NCBI RefSeq assembly: GCF_009466385.1 | Contig: NZ_WIAQ01000027.1 | Span: forward strand, 1-54,840 | Origin: Peribacillus tepidiphilus | GTDB taxonomy: Bacteria > Bacillota > Bacilli > Bacillales > DSM-1321 | Direction: 5' to 3' | DNA length: 54,840 bases | In this document: positions 30,271 through 40,190 of the stretch, in pieces | Layout: the number at the start of each line of letters is the position of its first letter | Position numbering within the stretch: the first letter of the stretch is position 1 | Notes under the pieces: generated by a model | Told to the model about the DNA's origin: nothing | The model's database searches: none | What the model saw: the letters and a program-made list of their open reading frames with translations, nothing else | Made by a program: the position numbers and the translations under genes

Positions 30271-31461
30271 TTAAGCTTCTTTTGGCACCTCAATCATAAT
30301 GGCATCACCTTGGCCGCCACCTGAACAGATTGCTGCAATTCCAATCCCTCCGCCGCGACGCTTTAACTCATGCATTAATGTGATAATGATACGTGCACCG
30401 CTTGCACCGATCGGATGTCCAAGTGCGACAGCTCCGCCGTTAACGTTTACTTTTTCCGGATCGACATTTGCAAGTCTGCCGCTTGCTAAAGCAACCGCAG
30501 CAAAGGCTTCATTAATCTCAAACAAATCAATTTCCTCTAGAGATTTACCCGTTTTCTTTAAAATTTCATTTATGACGAGACCCGGTGTCTTAGGGAAATC
30601 CTTTGCCTCCACTGCTATTTCCGCATGACCGATAATATAAGCAAACGGCTTTCGACCTTCCTTTAAAGCTCTTTCTTCACTCATAAGAACTAGAGCACCA
30701 GCTCCATCATTTACGCCCGGTGCGTTCCCCGCTGTAATCGTTCCGTCAGCATTAAATACAGGCTTTAAAGCTGCAAGTTTTTCTACAGAAGTATCCTTGC
30801 GCGGTGATTCGTCCTTATCAATGATTAATGGATTTCCTTTCTTCTGCTTCACTTCAATCGGAACGATTTCTTCCGCAAGACGACCCGCTTCTGTAGCTTC
30901 GATCGCTCTCTGGTGGCTTCTGTATGACCATTGATCCTGCTCTTCACGAGATATTTCAAGCTCCGATGCTGTACTGTTGCCGTAAGTTCCCATATGAACA
31001 CCTGTAAAGCTGCAGCTTAAGCCGTCATAAACCATTAAATCTTTTACGGTAGAGTCACCCATTCTTAATCCCCATCTTGCTTTTGGAAGAAGATACGGAG
31101 CATTGCTCATGGATTCCATACCTCCAGCTACTATTACCTCTTCATCGCCTGAACGAATAATTTGGTCTGCAAGCGTTACGCTTCTAAGACCTGAAGCACA
31201 TACCTTATTAATGGTTTCTGTTTTTACTTCCCAAGGAATCCCCGCATGTCTAGATGCTTGACGAGAAGGAATCTGCCCTTGCCCCCCTTGTAGAACCGTG
31301 CCCATAATTACTTCGTCAACTTGAGACGGATCTACGTCAGCACGCTTCAATGCTTCTTTGATAGCAATACCTCCAAGCTCAGAAGCAGAAAATCCGCTCA
31401 ATCCTCCACCAAATTTACCGAATGCCGTTCTTACCCCACTCAAGATTACTGTTTTAGCCAT
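30271..31461 (-). CDS. Acetyl-CoA acetyltransferase (thiolase)
   Basis: A 396-residue thiolase catalysing acetoacetyl-CoA plus CoA to two acetyl-CoA. Nucleophile Cys88 is in NKVCASG, His in GHPIGASGARI and the second Cys379 in CSGGGQGDA. It resembles B. subtilis MmgA. It is the first gene of the cluster thiolase, hbd, acd, acd, tetR, icmF. A candidate promoter with an imperfect cre lies at 31604-31645. ATG follows AGGGGGATG. Confidence 0.95.
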   Translation of the reverse strand: MAKTVILSGVRTAFGKFGGGLSGFSASELGGIAIKEALKRADVDPSQVDEVIMGTVLQGGQGQIPSRQASRHAGIPWEVKTETINKVCASGLRSVTLADQIIRSGDEEVIVAGGMESMSNAPYLLPKARWGLRMGDSTVKDLMVYDGLSCSFTGVHMGTYGNSTASELEISREEQDQWSYRSHQRAIEATEAGRLAEEIVPIEVKQKKGNPLIIDKDESPRKDTSVEKLAALKPVFNADGTITAGNAPGVNDGAGALVLMSEERALKEGRKPFAYIIGHAEIAVEAKDFPKTPGLVINEILKKTGKSLEEIDLFEINEAFAAVALASGRLANVDPEKVNVNGGAVALGHPIGASGARIIITLMHELKRRGGGIGIAAICSGGGQGDAIMIEVPKEA

Positions 31462-31603
31462 GTTTCATCCCCCTAAAGAGTTTAATAGTATTTCCAAAAG
31501 ACCATGACGACAGAACAATATATGTCTTAAAGGCACCTCCGACTGAACGCTCGCTCGAAGACCCTTCAGAAAAAAAGGCAGTAACTCCGCCAATTTTCAA
31601 AAA

Positions 31604-31645
31604 TGTAAGCGTTTTACTATACGATTATTTTACTCCAAATAACAA
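31604..31645 (-). promoter_or_regulatory. Candidate promoter and cre of the acyl-CoA operon
   Basis: Minus strand: TTGTTA (31640-31645), 18-nt spacer, TATAGT (31616-31621). Overlapping its 3' edge is GTAAAACGCTTACA (31604-31617), matching TGWNANCGNTNWCA at 12 of 14 positions. This would put the operon under CcpA repression. It lies about 145 bp upstream of the thiolase ATG. Confidence 0.45.
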
Positions 31646-31807
31646 AACATTTTAAATATTTTTATTTTTTAAAAGAAAAAAATTTCCTCTCTACTAATCT
31701 ATGTCACATCTTTGTGTTTATGACCTCGAGACAGCTTAGAAAGCTGTCCCAGATCGCTGAAGCTCGTTCACATTTTTCTTCATAAATGTTGCCTTTTATT
31801 ATATGAA
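31646..31807 (-). other. fadF 3' region
   Basis: GACAGCTT-AGA-AAGCTGTC (31730-31748) is a perfect 8-bp hairpin about 60 bp after the fadF stop, without a T-run on the minus strand. No gene is present. Confidence 0.5.
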
Positions 31808-33919
31808 TTAAGAAGCTATTGTTTGTTTTGTACCCACTACAGACATTTCAAGAAGTTCAGCCACATCATATGTTTTTACCTGTTCTTCTACTTCTTTTGC
31901 TTTCGTTCCGTCCGTAATCATCGTTAAGCAATAAGGACACCCTGAACTGATGACGGATGGATTAACTGCAAGTGCTTGCTCCGTACGGGCTACGTTAATA
32001 CGGTGACCTGTTTCTTCTTCCATCCACATGAGACCTCCACCGGCTCCACAGCACATACCTGTTTCACGGTTTCTTTCCATTTCCACTAGCTTAACACCTG
32101 GTATAGCTCGAAGAATATCGCGTGGCGCATCATACACTTCATTGTAGCGGCCTAAGTAACAAGAATCATGGAACGTAATGGTCTCCTTCACTTCATGCTT
32201 TGGTACTAGCTTGCCTTCTTTTACAAGCTTTGCAAGCACTTCAGTATGGTGATATACTTCCGCTTCCAATCCAAAGTCAGGATACTCATTTTTAAAAATG
32301 TTATAAGCATGCGGATCGATCGTTACAATTTTCTTCACTTCATTTTTCTCAAATTCATCAATATTGTTTGTTGCAAGCTCTTGGAACAAAAACTCGTTTC
32401 CAAGGCGTCGCGCCGTATCTCCTGAGTTCTTTTCCTTGTTTCCAAGAATCGCAAATTTCACTCCTGCTTCATTAAGCAGCTTCGCAAAAGATAGAGCGAT
32501 TTTTTGGCTTCGGTTATCATAGGATCCCATAGATCCAACCCAGAATAGATATTCAAACTCTTCTCCTGCTTTTTTCATCTCTTTTACAGTTGGTACATGA
32601 ACATCTTCACGAGCCTCACGCCAGTTTTCTCTTTCTTTTCTGTTAAGTCCCCAAGGATTTCCTTGACGTTCAATATTTTGCATAGCACGTTGTGCATCTG
32701 GATCAACCTTACCTTCTGTTAATACAAGATAACGACGCAGGTCAATAATTTTTTCCACATGCTCATTCATAACTGGACATTGATCTTCACAGTTTCGGCA
32801 TGTTGTACAAGCCCAAATTTCTTCTTCTGTAATGACTTCCCCAATTAAGCTAGGATTATAAAGAGATGCTGCTGCCTGCTCCTGTACGCCTTGACCTGCA
32901 GCTGCTAAAGCAAGCTGATTTCCTCTTGTATGATGAAAAATAAATCCCGGAACCCAAGGCTGTTTTTGTGTCATAACAGCACCTTTTTCCGTTAAATGGT
33001 CTCTCAGCTTTAAAATTAAATCCATTGGCGAAAGCATTTTTCCTGTTCCGGTAGCCGGACACATATTTGTACATCGTCCACACTCTACACATGCATACAG
33101 GTCAATTAGCTGATATTGAGTAAAATCTTCAATTTTTCCGACACCGAAGGATTCCTGCGACTCATCTTCAAAGTTGATCTTGGATAATTTACCAGGATTA
33201 GATAATCGATGAAAGTAAACATTCGCAGGTCCTGCAATTAAGTGAGCATGTTTTGATTGCGGTACATACACTAAGAAAGATAAAAGGAAAATGGTATGAA
33301 TCCACCAAGCAATATAAAAGCCAACAATGGCTCCCGTTTCACCCAACCATCCAAATGCACCAGCAATGAGAGATGCAACAGGTTCAGCCATGGAAGCTTC
33401 ATGACCATGCCAAATCATAGACATTCCATTACCAAATAATACGGAAAGCATCAATCCGCCGATAAATATAAGGACAAGTCCAGACTTAAAGCCCCTTTTC
33501 AAACGAACTAGCTTTTCGATGTAGCGACGATGAAATGCCCAAACGACCGCAACCAAAATAATGAGCGAAACAATTTCCTGAAAGAAAGTGAAGCCAGGAT
33601 ATAAAGGTCCAAGCGGAAAATGTGCTCCTGGTTTAATACCTTTCAAAATGAAATCAATCGCGCCAAGCTGAACCAGAATAAATCCGTAGAAAAACATGAC
33701 GTGAATTACGCCGCTCTTCTTATCCTTCAACAGCTTTTTTTGCCCAAACACGTTCACCCATACCATGTCTAAACGTTCTTTTACCTTGTTGTCAAATTCC
33801 ACTTTTTTGCCCAGTTTGATGTATTGAATCCTTGTTCGAATCAAATATACAAACAAGCTGACAGCGTAAGCAGTTACAAGTAAGAATGCAATCAAATTAA
33901 TCCAAAGTAACCCTGTCAT
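31808..33919 (-). CDS. fadF: FadF, ETF-linked iron-sulfur oxidoreductase
   Basis: A 703-residue membrane protein (B. subtilis YwjF/FadF). The N-terminus has several transmembrane segments of the nitrate-reductase-gamma-like type. Two [4Fe-4S] motifs follow (CVECGRCTNMCP near 290 and CTTCRNCEDQCP near 385), then two CCG-type domains (including CCGAGGGLMW). It is expected to move electrons from acyl-CoA dehydrogenase/ETF into the quinone pool. The ATG at 33919 has AAAGGAG upstream; a longer open frame is leader. The promoter contains a FadR-type operator. Confidence 0.93.
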   Translation of the reverse strand: MTGLLWINLIAFLLVTAYAVSLFVYLIRTRIQYIKLGKKVEFDNKVKERLDMVWVNVFGQKKLLKDKKSGVIHVMFFYGFILVQLGAIDFILKGIKPGAHFPLGPLYPGFTFFQEIVSLIILVAVVWAFHRRYIEKLVRLKRGFKSGLVLIFIGGLMLSVLFGNGMSMIWHGHEASMAEPVASLIAGAFGWLGETGAIVGFYIAWWIHTIFLLSFLVYVPQSKHAHLIAGPANVYFHRLSNPGKLSKINFEDESQESFGVGKIEDFTQYQLIDLYACVECGRCTNMCPATGTGKMLSPMDLILKLRDHLTEKGAVMTQKQPWVPGFIFHHTRGNQLALAAAGQGVQEQAAASLYNPSLIGEVITEEEIWACTTCRNCEDQCPVMNEHVEKIIDLRRYLVLTEGKVDPDAQRAMQNIERQGNPWGLNRKERENWREAREDVHVPTVKEMKKAGEEFEYLFWVGSMGSYDNRSQKIALSFAKLLNEAGVKFAILGNKEKNSGDTARRLGNEFLFQELATNNIDEFEKNEVKKIVTIDPHAYNIFKNEYPDFGLEAEVYHHTEVLAKLVKEGKLVPKHEVKETITFHDSCYLGRYNEVYDAPRDILRAIPGVKLVEMERNRETGMCCGAGGGLMWMEEETGHRINVARTEQALAVNPSVISSGCPYCLTMITDGTKAKEVEEQVKTYDVAELLEMSVVGTKQTIAS

Positions 33920-34001
33920 TCTATAAACTCCTTTCTTTGAGAAAGCATTAAAAAAAATTACACAAAAATTATATTTATTCAGAAATTTTATTCTTATTAT
34001 C

Positions 34002-34029
34002 ATTATATAATGAATGAGCATTCAGTCAA
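34002..34029 (-). promoter_or_regulatory. fadF promoter with FadR-type operator
   Basis: Minus strand -35 TTGACT (34024-34029), 16-nt spacer, -10 TATAAT (34002-34007). The spacer holds TGAATGA-GCAT-TCAGTCA (34011-34028, plus strand), one change from the B. subtilis FadR palindrome TGAATGA-N4-TCATTCA. Repressor binding would cover both promoter boxes. Confidence 0.85.
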
Positions 34030-34147
34030 CTGTTTCTTTTGAAACAGGATTATGTTTTTACTTTCAGATAAAACGGTTTGATATCGAATATTTGAGACAG
34101 AATAAAAGAATCAAATTGTACCGCTGTTTACGAAGAGAGGGTCTAGA

Positions 34148-35350
34148 GTGAAAGTAATCTTCATCATTGCCGGAATCGCTGCTATTTTATCCATTTGGCT
34201 CATAATGGACTATAAACTCGGAAGAAAAAAACATTTGGCCGGGCTCAAAGAAAAAGATTATCCGCTGAGGAAGAGCAATATTCAGCTTTTTTCTAACGGA
34301 AATCCTCTTTTTTCAGACATGTTTGCAGAAATTCGTTCTGCTAAGCAGCATATCCATATTTTATTTTACATTGTAAAGAATGACCAATTCAGTAAAGACT
34401 TTTTCAGCTTGCTTAAACAAAAAGCAAAGGAAGGCGTCGAAGTAAAACTTTTACTCGATTGGGTGGGGAGCAACAAAGTAAAAAGGAGCATGGTTAAGGA
34501 TTTAATCGCAAACGGTGCACACTTCTCTTTTTGTCAGGTTCCTAGGCCCCCCTTTTTGTTTTATTCATTTCAAGAAAGGAATCATCGGAAGATTACGGTT
34601 ATTGACGGAAAGATCGGATACCTTGGCGGCTTCAATATCGGAAAAGAATATATCGACCAAGATCCCAAATTAAGTCCTTGGCGTGATTATCACCTAAAAA
34701 TTTTGGGAGAAGGTGTCCGTGATTTGCAAGAAGAGTTTTTATTAGATTGGCAACAGGCAACGGACTCTAAAGAAATGCATCATGAAAAATATTATCCCCC
34801 CCTTTTTCAAGGGGATAGCGAGCATCAACTAAAGCCTACTGAAGGTGTGTTTTTAGAAGAAATATATAGCGAGATCCTTGGGAGAGCAAAAAGGGCAGTC
34901 GTGATCGGAACACCCTATTTTATTCCAAGTGATCGCATTTTCGAATTACTCCGTAGCTTACTCAGGAAAAAAATTCAAATTACGGTCATTGTTCCTTTTC
35001 ATTCTGACCATCCCCTTGTTAAAGAAGCATCTTTTAAGTATTTTCGTATTCTTATTCAAGAAGGAGCGAAAATCTATCAATATCAAAAAGGATTTTACCA
35101 TGCTAAATTTATCCTAATAGATGATGAAATCTTGGATATTGGAACTGCAAACTTTGATAAGAGAAGCTTTTTTCTCAATCATGAGATGAATTGCTATATA
35201 TATGACAAAAAATGCATCAAACAAATGAGAAAAGAATTGGAACAGGATTTGGAAAACTGCCTCCCCCTAACACTTCAAGACTTGAACAAGCCAAATCCTT
35301 GGCGGGATCTAAAGGAAAGGGTCGCGGCACTGGTATCCACTTTTCTGTGA
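34148..35350 (+). CDS. clsC: Cardiolipin synthase-like phospholipase D protein
   Basis: A 400-residue PLD-superfamily enzyme (B. subtilis YwjE/ClsC) expected to condense phosphatidylglycerol into cardiolipin at the membrane. One N-terminal helix (about 1-20) serves as anchor. The two HKD motifs are intact: HRKITVIDG near residue 147 and HAKFILIDD near residue 318. GTG start follows AGAGAGGG. It is divergent from fadF and convergent with argS. The N-terminus has one helix rather than the two of major ClsA, which fits the minor-synthase assignment. Confidence 0.9.
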   Translation: MKVIFIIAGIAAILSIWLIMDYKLGRKKHLAGLKEKDYPLRKSNIQLFSNGNPLFSDMFAEIRSAKQHIHILFYIVKNDQFSKDFFSLLKQKAKEGVEVKLLLDWVGSNKVKRSMVKDLIANGAHFSFCQVPRPPFLFYSFQERNHRKITVIDGKIGYLGGFNIGKEYIDQDPKLSPWRDYHLKILGEGVRDLQEEFLLDWQQATDSKEMHHEKYYPPLFQGDSEHQLKPTEGVFLEEIYSEILGRAKRAVVIGTPYFIPSDRIFELLRSLLRKKIQITVIVPFHSDHPLVKEASFKYFRILIQEGAKIYQYQKGFYHAKFILIDDEILDIGTANFDKRSFFLNHEMNCYIYDKKCIKQMRKELEQDLENCLPLTLQDLNKPNPWRDLKERVAALVSTFL

Positions 35351-35434
35351 AATGGGGGATCTGGGGTAGCACCAATTCGTTTTGAATTTGGATTGCTTTC
35401 ATCAATTGTGGGATTGCTACATCCAGGAAGGTTT

Positions 35435-35550
35435 TGTATAATCCCGCGCGTTTCCAATATAATCCCGCCAGTTTTCTAATAATTCCCGCCGGTTTCGGGA
35501 AGAATTCCGCCGATTATTGCAATAACCCCGCAAACGTTACTTTTTACACT
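35435..35550. repeat. 21-bp intergenic array D (core ATCCCGC)
   Basis: The CCGC-bearing core recurs at 35443, 35464, 35485, 35506 (TCCGC) and 35527, exactly 21 bp apart. Units read ATAATCCCGC plus about 11 variable bases. The tail AAACGTTACTTTTTACAC is shared in part with arrays A and C. It lies between convergent clsC and argS. Confidence 0.88.
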
Positions 35551-35605
35551 TCTAAAAAGGCGAAGGAGCTGGAACTAGGCGTGAAATATACTTTGCCTAC
35601 AATAT

Positions 35606-35641
35606 TAAAAGGGCTTTCTCCGTGAAGAGAAGCCCCTTTTT
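35606..35641. terminator. Bidirectional terminator between clsC and argS
   Basis: AAAAGGGCTTTCTC and GAGAAGCCCCTTTT form the stem, with T-runs on both strands. It serves argS on the minus strand and probably clsC. Confidence 0.9.
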
Positions 35642-35647
35642 AATCTA

Positions 35648-37318
35648 TTACATTTTTTCAGGTGCTGAAACACCGATTAAAGCTAACGCGTTTTTCAACG
35701 TAATCTGAACAGACTTGATTAGAGCGAGACGAGCCTTGCTGCGCTCTACATTGTCGATATCTAACACTTTTTCTGCATTATAGAAGCTATGGAAAGAAGA
35801 TGCCAAATCAAAAATATAGTTTGTGATGCGATGCGGCAAACGTTTTTCAGCTGCTTCCACTATTGCTTGCGGGAATTCGCCAAGCTTTTTCAATACTTCC
35901 ATTTCTTTTTCAGCAGAAATTTGTGTTAAATCTAAATTTCCTTCATAGGATAAGCCCTGCTCTTCTCCTTGGCGCAGGATACTGCAAATACGAGCATGTG
36001 CATATTGAGCATAGAAAACTGGGTTTTCGTTTGATTGGGAAACTGCTAGATCAAGGTCAAAGTCCATGTGAGTATCTGCACTTCTCATGGCAAAGAAATA
36101 ACGTGTAGCGTCTAATCCCACTTCTTCAATAAGATCGCGCATTGTAACTGCTTTACCTGTACGCTTGCTCATTTTCATTTTTTCACCATTTTTATAAAGG
36201 TGAACAAGCTGAATAATTTCGACCTCAAGCTGGTCACGATCGTATCCTAAAGCCTCAATGGCTGCTTTCATACGTGGAATATAACCGTGATGATCCGCTC
36301 CCCAGATGTTAATGATTTTTTCAAAGCCACGCTCTAATTTGTCGCGGTGATAGGCAATATCCGGAGTTAAATACGTATAAGAGCCATCTTGTTTAATTAA
36401 AACACGGTCTTTATCGTCCCCAAGTGCAGTTGAACGGAACCAGGTCGCTCCATCCTTTTCATAAATATGTCCGCGCTCTTTCAATATTTCTAGCGTTTCA
36501 TCAATTTTTCCGTTTTGATAAAGGGAGGTTTCCGAATACCACACATCAAAGCCTACGCGGAAATTCTCTAAATCCTTTTTCAGCTTTTCCATTTCATATT
36601 TTAAACCGTACTCACGGAAAAACTCGAAGCGTTCTTTCTCATCAACATTGACAAACTTATCACCAAATTCTTCTGCCAATGCCTTACCAATTCCGATGAT
36701 GTCTTCACCGTAATAACCATCTGCTGGCATGTCTTTTTCAAGACCTAATGCTTGAAAATAACGTGCTTCAACAGATAAAGCAAGGTTATTAATTTGGTTT
36801 CCTGCATCATTAATGTAGTATTCTCTTGTCACATCATAACCTGCTTTTTCGAGAATATTACATAACGAATCACCAACTGCTGCACCACGAGCATGCCCTA
36901 AATGAAGGTCTCCGGTCGGATTGGCTGAAACAAACTCAACTTGGATTTTTTGACCATTGCCAAATGTACTCTCCCCGTACTTTTCCCCTGCTTCAAGAAT
37001 TGTCGGAATGAGCTCCGTTAAATAGCTGTTATCCATATAAAAATTGATAAAGCCAGGTCCGGCAATTTCAATTTTTTCAATAGAAGCTTTGGAGCGATCA
37101 AAGTTCTCAACAATTGCATCCGCAATCATGCGTGGAGCTTTTTTCGCGACTCTTGCTAGCTGCATGGCCATATTTGTAGAATAATCTCCATGTGCTTTAT
37201 CCTTTGGTGTTTCTAGGATGACATTCGGGATTTGCTCTTCTGTAGCTAAGTTAGCTTTTAGTACGGCCTCTTTTATCTCCTGCTTTAATTTTTCCTGCAC
37301 TTGTGCTGAAATGTTCAT
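35648..37318 (-). CDS. argS: Arginyl-tRNA synthetase
   Basis: A 556-residue class I aminoacyl-tRNA synthetase charging tRNA-Arg. The N-terminal additional domain spans about 1-110. HIGH-type HLGHARGA is near residue 133, KMSKRTG near 370 and the C-terminal anticodon-binding DALR domain about 440-556. Length matches the Bacillus enzyme. It overlaps ywiB by 4 bp, so the two are translationally coupled, as in B. subtilis. It ends at a strong terminator. Confidence 0.97.
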   Translation of the reverse strand: MNISAQVQEKLKQEIKEAVLKANLATEEQIPNVILETPKDKAHGDYSTNMAMQLARVAKKAPRMIADAIVENFDRSKASIEKIEIAGPGFINFYMDNSYLTELIPTILEAGEKYGESTFGNGQKIQVEFVSANPTGDLHLGHARGAAVGDSLCNILEKAGYDVTREYYINDAGNQINNLALSVEARYFQALGLEKDMPADGYYGEDIIGIGKALAEEFGDKFVNVDEKERFEFFREYGLKYEMEKLKKDLENFRVGFDVWYSETSLYQNGKIDETLEILKERGHIYEKDGATWFRSTALGDDKDRVLIKQDGSYTYLTPDIAYHRDKLERGFEKIINIWGADHHGYIPRMKAAIEALGYDRDQLEVEIIQLVHLYKNGEKMKMSKRTGKAVTMRDLIEEVGLDATRYFFAMRSADTHMDFDLDLAVSQSNENPVFYAQYAHARICSILRQGEEQGLSYEGNLDLTQISAEKEMEVLKKLGEFPQAIVEAAEKRLPHRITNYIFDLASSFHSFYNAEKVLDIDNVERSKARLALIKSVQITLKNALALIGVSAPEKM

Positions 37319-37752
37319 TGAATGTTTTCCTCCTTATAGCCAATTGTCATTTCATACCGACCGATTTCATTTCCTTGAATCGCCAATTCATAAATTAGAA
37401 TAATCTTACCTTCTTTTGTATGATTATTCCATGAATACTCCATTTTTTTCGTCAATGTGTTCATATTCAAAGCGCCGTACGGACTTTCATACACTCCTAT
37501 AGTGTGTGCATCACGTATGAAGCGTTGTCTCATTTTAATGGCACCGCTTCTCATAATGAAAGCTTCTTCATCCGTCCATTTTACGGTCGTTTGTACCTTT
37601 TGGTGATCCTCCTGGACCTCTTCGTATTGCAGGTAAAGTGTATTTCCTTTAAGCTGCGAGGTTCCGAATGTCAGAAATTCATACGTTTCCGTATCCTCTC
37701 CGGTTGTGATTGTAGTTTTTAAATGAACCTTCACATTCTTTTTTTCTGACAA
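37315..37752 (-). CDS. ywiB: DUF1934 protein YwiB
   Basis: A 145-residue DUF1934 beta-barrel (calycin-like) protein, YwiB of B. subtilis, always next to argS in this group. The sequence is rich in alternating strand-forming segments (for example [11 protein letters not shown] and [12 protein letters not shown]), consistent with a closed barrel. No enzymatic role is known. Start is TTG (MSEKKNV) with GGATG upstream. It overlaps argS by ATGA. Confidence 0.88.
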   Translation of the reverse strand: MSEKKNVKVHLKTTITTGEDTETYEFLTFGTSQLKGNTLYLQYEEVQEDHQKVQTTVKWTDEEAFIMRSGAIKMRQRFIRDAHTIGVYESPYGALNMNTLTKKMEYSWNNHTKEGKIILIYELAIQGNEIGRYEMTIGYKEENIQ

Positions 37753-37924
37753 TGATTACACATCCTTGTATTCCCTCTTATCGCTTTCATTAGTATAAAT
37801 ATTCTGTTGGGAAGTTTCAACATTGTACGGAGGATTTCACTGAATAGATTATCTTTTTGTAAGAGTTTGGTGAAAATTACTATACTTACACTAATTACCC
37901 TTTGTTTATGTAGAAAGAATGGGG

Positions 37925-37952
37925 AAAAAGCCCGGATAAACTTATCCGAGCT
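37925..37952 (-). terminator. Terminator of speB
   Basis: Minus strand GCTCGGATAA pairs with TTATCCGGGC (one G-U), followed by TTTTT. A further GCCCGTTAATGCGGG-like hairpin sits between it and the gene. Confidence 0.8.
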
Positions 37953-38015
37953 TAATGATCATAACACTTATCCCGCATTAACGGGCAGTAAAACCCCACT
38001 GATGGAAGCTTTACT

Positions 38016-38894
38016 TTATCGTTTTTGTACCCATCCGAGAATCATTTCACGGATCAGTTTGCTTGCTGTATTGGCTGTTTGTTCTGAAACATCATAAATT
38101 GGTGCTACTTCAACTAGATCGCAGCCGACAACACGTACATCGGATTTTGCGATTTCGTGGATAGAAGCCAACAGCTCTTTGGATGTAATGCCTCCAGCAT
38201 CAACTGTTCCCGTTCCCGGTGCATGTGCAGGATCTAAAACGTCAATATCAATCGTTACGTATACAGGACGTCCAGCAAGCTTAGGCAAGATTTCTTTTAA
38301 CGGCTCCAGTACTTCAAATTTGGAAATATGCATGCCGTTTTCCTTCGCCCATTGGAACTCTTCCTTCATACCGGAACGGATTCCAAAAGAGTAGACGTTT
38401 TCTGGTCCAATATGCTCCGCTATTTTGCGAATTGGAGTTGAATGGGACAGAGGCTCTCCTTCATAATGCTCACGAAGATCTGTATGAGCATCCATGTGGA
38501 TGATGGCTAAGTCCGGATACTTTTTCGCTACTGCCTTCATGACTGGCCAAGATACAAGATGCTCACCGCCCATTCCAATCGGGAACTTGCCTGCTTCCAA
38601 TACCTTATCCACAAATTCTTCAATCATATCCAGGCTTCTTTGGGCATTGCCAAAAGGAAGCGGGATGTCCCCTGCATCAAAATATTTTACTTCTTCTAGT
38701 TCACGGTCTAAATATGGGCTGTATTCTTCAAGACCGATGGAAACCTCACGAATGCGAGTCGGACCGAATCGAGAGCCGGGACGATAGCTTACCGTCCAAT
38801 CCATTGGCATACCGTATAAAACAGCTTCAGATTCCTCAAAATTAGGATGGCTTTTGATAAAAACATTACCAGAATAAGCCTCATCAAAACGCAT
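38016..38894 (-). CDS. speB: Agmatinase
   Basis: A 292-residue ureohydrolase splitting agmatine into putrescine and urea. Mn-binding motifs are GMGGEHLVS (about 112-120), DAHTDLRE (about 144-151) and DIDVLDPAHAPGTGT (about 217-231). It supplies putrescine to SpeE, encoded 97 bp upstream, so the pair forms the spermidine pathway speE-speB. ATG follows GAGGAGG. A conserved CCATCAGTGGGG word follows the stop and is shared with the prmC 3' end. Confidence 0.95.
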   Translation of the reverse strand: MRFDEAYSGNVFIKSHPNFEESEAVLYGMPMDWTVSYRPGSRFGPTRIREVSIGLEEYSPYLDRELEEVKYFDAGDIPLPFGNAQRSLDMIEEFVDKVLEAGKFPIGMGGEHLVSWPVMKAVAKKYPDLAIIHMDAHTDLREHYEGEPLSHSTPIRKIAEHIGPENVYSFGIRSGMKEEFQWAKENGMHISKFEVLEPLKEILPKLAGRPVYVTIDIDVLDPAHAPGTGTVDAGGITSKELLASIHEIAKSDVRVVGCDLVEVAPIYDVSEQTANTASKLIREMILGWVQKR

Positions 38895-38991
38895 ACTTTC
38901 ATCCTCCTCTTAAATAGCGGTCAAGAGAGACCCATAAAAGAACCAGTCACTGACAAATGAGCCTCTTTTTCTTCAACCGCAAATATTTTCA

Positions 38992-39819
38992 TTACTTCGT
39001 TAAATCTCCAACAAACTTAGGCAGAACAAATGCCGCTTTGTGAAGCTCCTTCGTATAATACTTCGTGTCGATATCATGGAAACGGTCTTCGCTTACTTCT
39101 AATGGATCATATTTTTTAGAACCAAGCGTGAAGCACCACATGCCACTTGGATACGTTGGAATATTCGCAATGTAAAGACGTGTAATTGGGAAGATTTCTT
39201 TTACATCCTTTTGAACCTGACGAATCAAGTCAGCCTTGAACCAAGGGTTGTCAGATTGTGCAACAAAAATTCCGTCCTCTTTTAACGCTTTTGAGATTCC
39301 AGCATAGAATCCTTTTGTAAATAGATTAACTGCTGGACCAACCGGCTCTGTTGAATCTACCATAATCACGTCATACTGGTTTTCCGCTTGTGCGATGTGC
39401 ATGAATCCGTCATCCACTTTCACTTCTACACGCTCATCATCAAGCATACCTGCAATAGCAGGAAGATATTTTTTAGAATACTCGATTACTTTGCCATCAA
39501 TTTCTACAAGTGTAGCTTTTTTAACGCTAGGATGCTTTAATACTTCACGGATTACCCCACCGTCTCCTCCACCTACTACTAGCACGTGCTCAGGGTTAGG
39601 GTGAGTAAATAAAGGAACGTGCGCCACCATTTCATGATAGACAAACTCATCCTTATCAGAAGTCATAACCATGCCGTCTAAAAGCAGCATGTTCCCCCAC
39701 TCGGCTGTTTCGACCATATCCAATTTTTGAAAATCAGTCTGTTCTGTATGTAAAGTTTTATTCACTTTCATTGTGATTCCAAAGTTTTCAGTTTGTTTCT
39801 CAGTAAACCATAATCCCAT
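38992..39819 (-). CDS. speE: Spermidine synthase
   Basis: A 275-residue aminopropyltransferase (putrescine plus decarboxylated SAM to spermidine). The nucleotide-binding [16 protein letters not shown] (residues about 82-97), the catalytic-type DSTEPVGPA (about 156-164) and the N-terminal beta domain are intact. ATG has AAGGAAG upstream. It is divergent from pbpG. A terminator-like hairpin lies in its presumed leader at 39946-39991. Confidence 0.95.
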   Translation of the reverse strand: MGLWFTEKQTENFGITMKVNKTLHTEQTDFQKLDMVETAEWGNMLLLDGMVMTSDKDEFVYHEMVAHVPLFTHPNPEHVLVVGGGDGGVIREVLKHPSVKKATLVEIDGKVIEYSKKYLPAIAGMLDDERVEVKVDDGFMHIAQAENQYDVIMVDSTEPVGPAVNLFTKGFYAGISKALKEDGIFVAQSDNPWFKADLIRQVQKDVKEIFPITRLYIANIPTYPSGMWCFTLGSKKYDPLEVSEDRFHDIDTKYYTKELHKAAFVLPKFVGDLTK

Positions 39820-39945
39820 TCTTGTCGCTTCCTTTCATAATAGAGTCATTATTGTACGCTAAGGATCGTTATTTCATCCTATCCTACCATTTTTAACGTT
39901 CCCTAACATGGATATTACAAACATGTAAAAGCTTAAAATTTCATG

Positions 39946-39991
39946 TAAAAAAACTCGGTCCATTCCTTTCCATTCAGAAAGGTGTACCGGG
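39946..39991 (-). terminator. Terminator-like hairpin in the speE leader region
   Basis: Minus strand CCCGGT/ACCGAG outer pairing (one mismatch) and CCTTTC/GAAAGG inner 6-bp stem, followed by TTTTTTT. It points toward speE and lies about 130 bp upstream of it, where no upstream gene on that strand needs termination. Confidence 0.6.
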
Positions 39992-40190
39992 TTTTTGTTT
40001 ACGTTTTTAGTTAAAGAAAGCATAACTTTCTTCATTCTGGCGCTTTCCGCTTTTCTTTTTTTAAGCACAGGAAAAGTATAGAACAATTCAAAAAAAATGC
40101 AAGAAAAAATTTTGTTTTGAACTGAAGATGTTTAAAACTCCCTTATTTTTTTCATACTGAATAGTAATTTGGTTTAAAGAGGTGAGGGCA

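Noticed and set aside
35434-35625. Plus-strand ORF with NPA repeats
   Set aside because: Translation of array D; non-coding repeat.
39874-40086. Minus-strand 70-codon ORF upstream of speE
   Set aside because: It spans the speE leader hairpin and lacks family features; a leader peptide is possible but unsupported.
40130-40160. Sigma-F or sigma-G promoter of pbpG
   Set aside because: GTTTA with CATACTGA at 18-nt spacing is only a partial match; kept as a remark in the gene entry.
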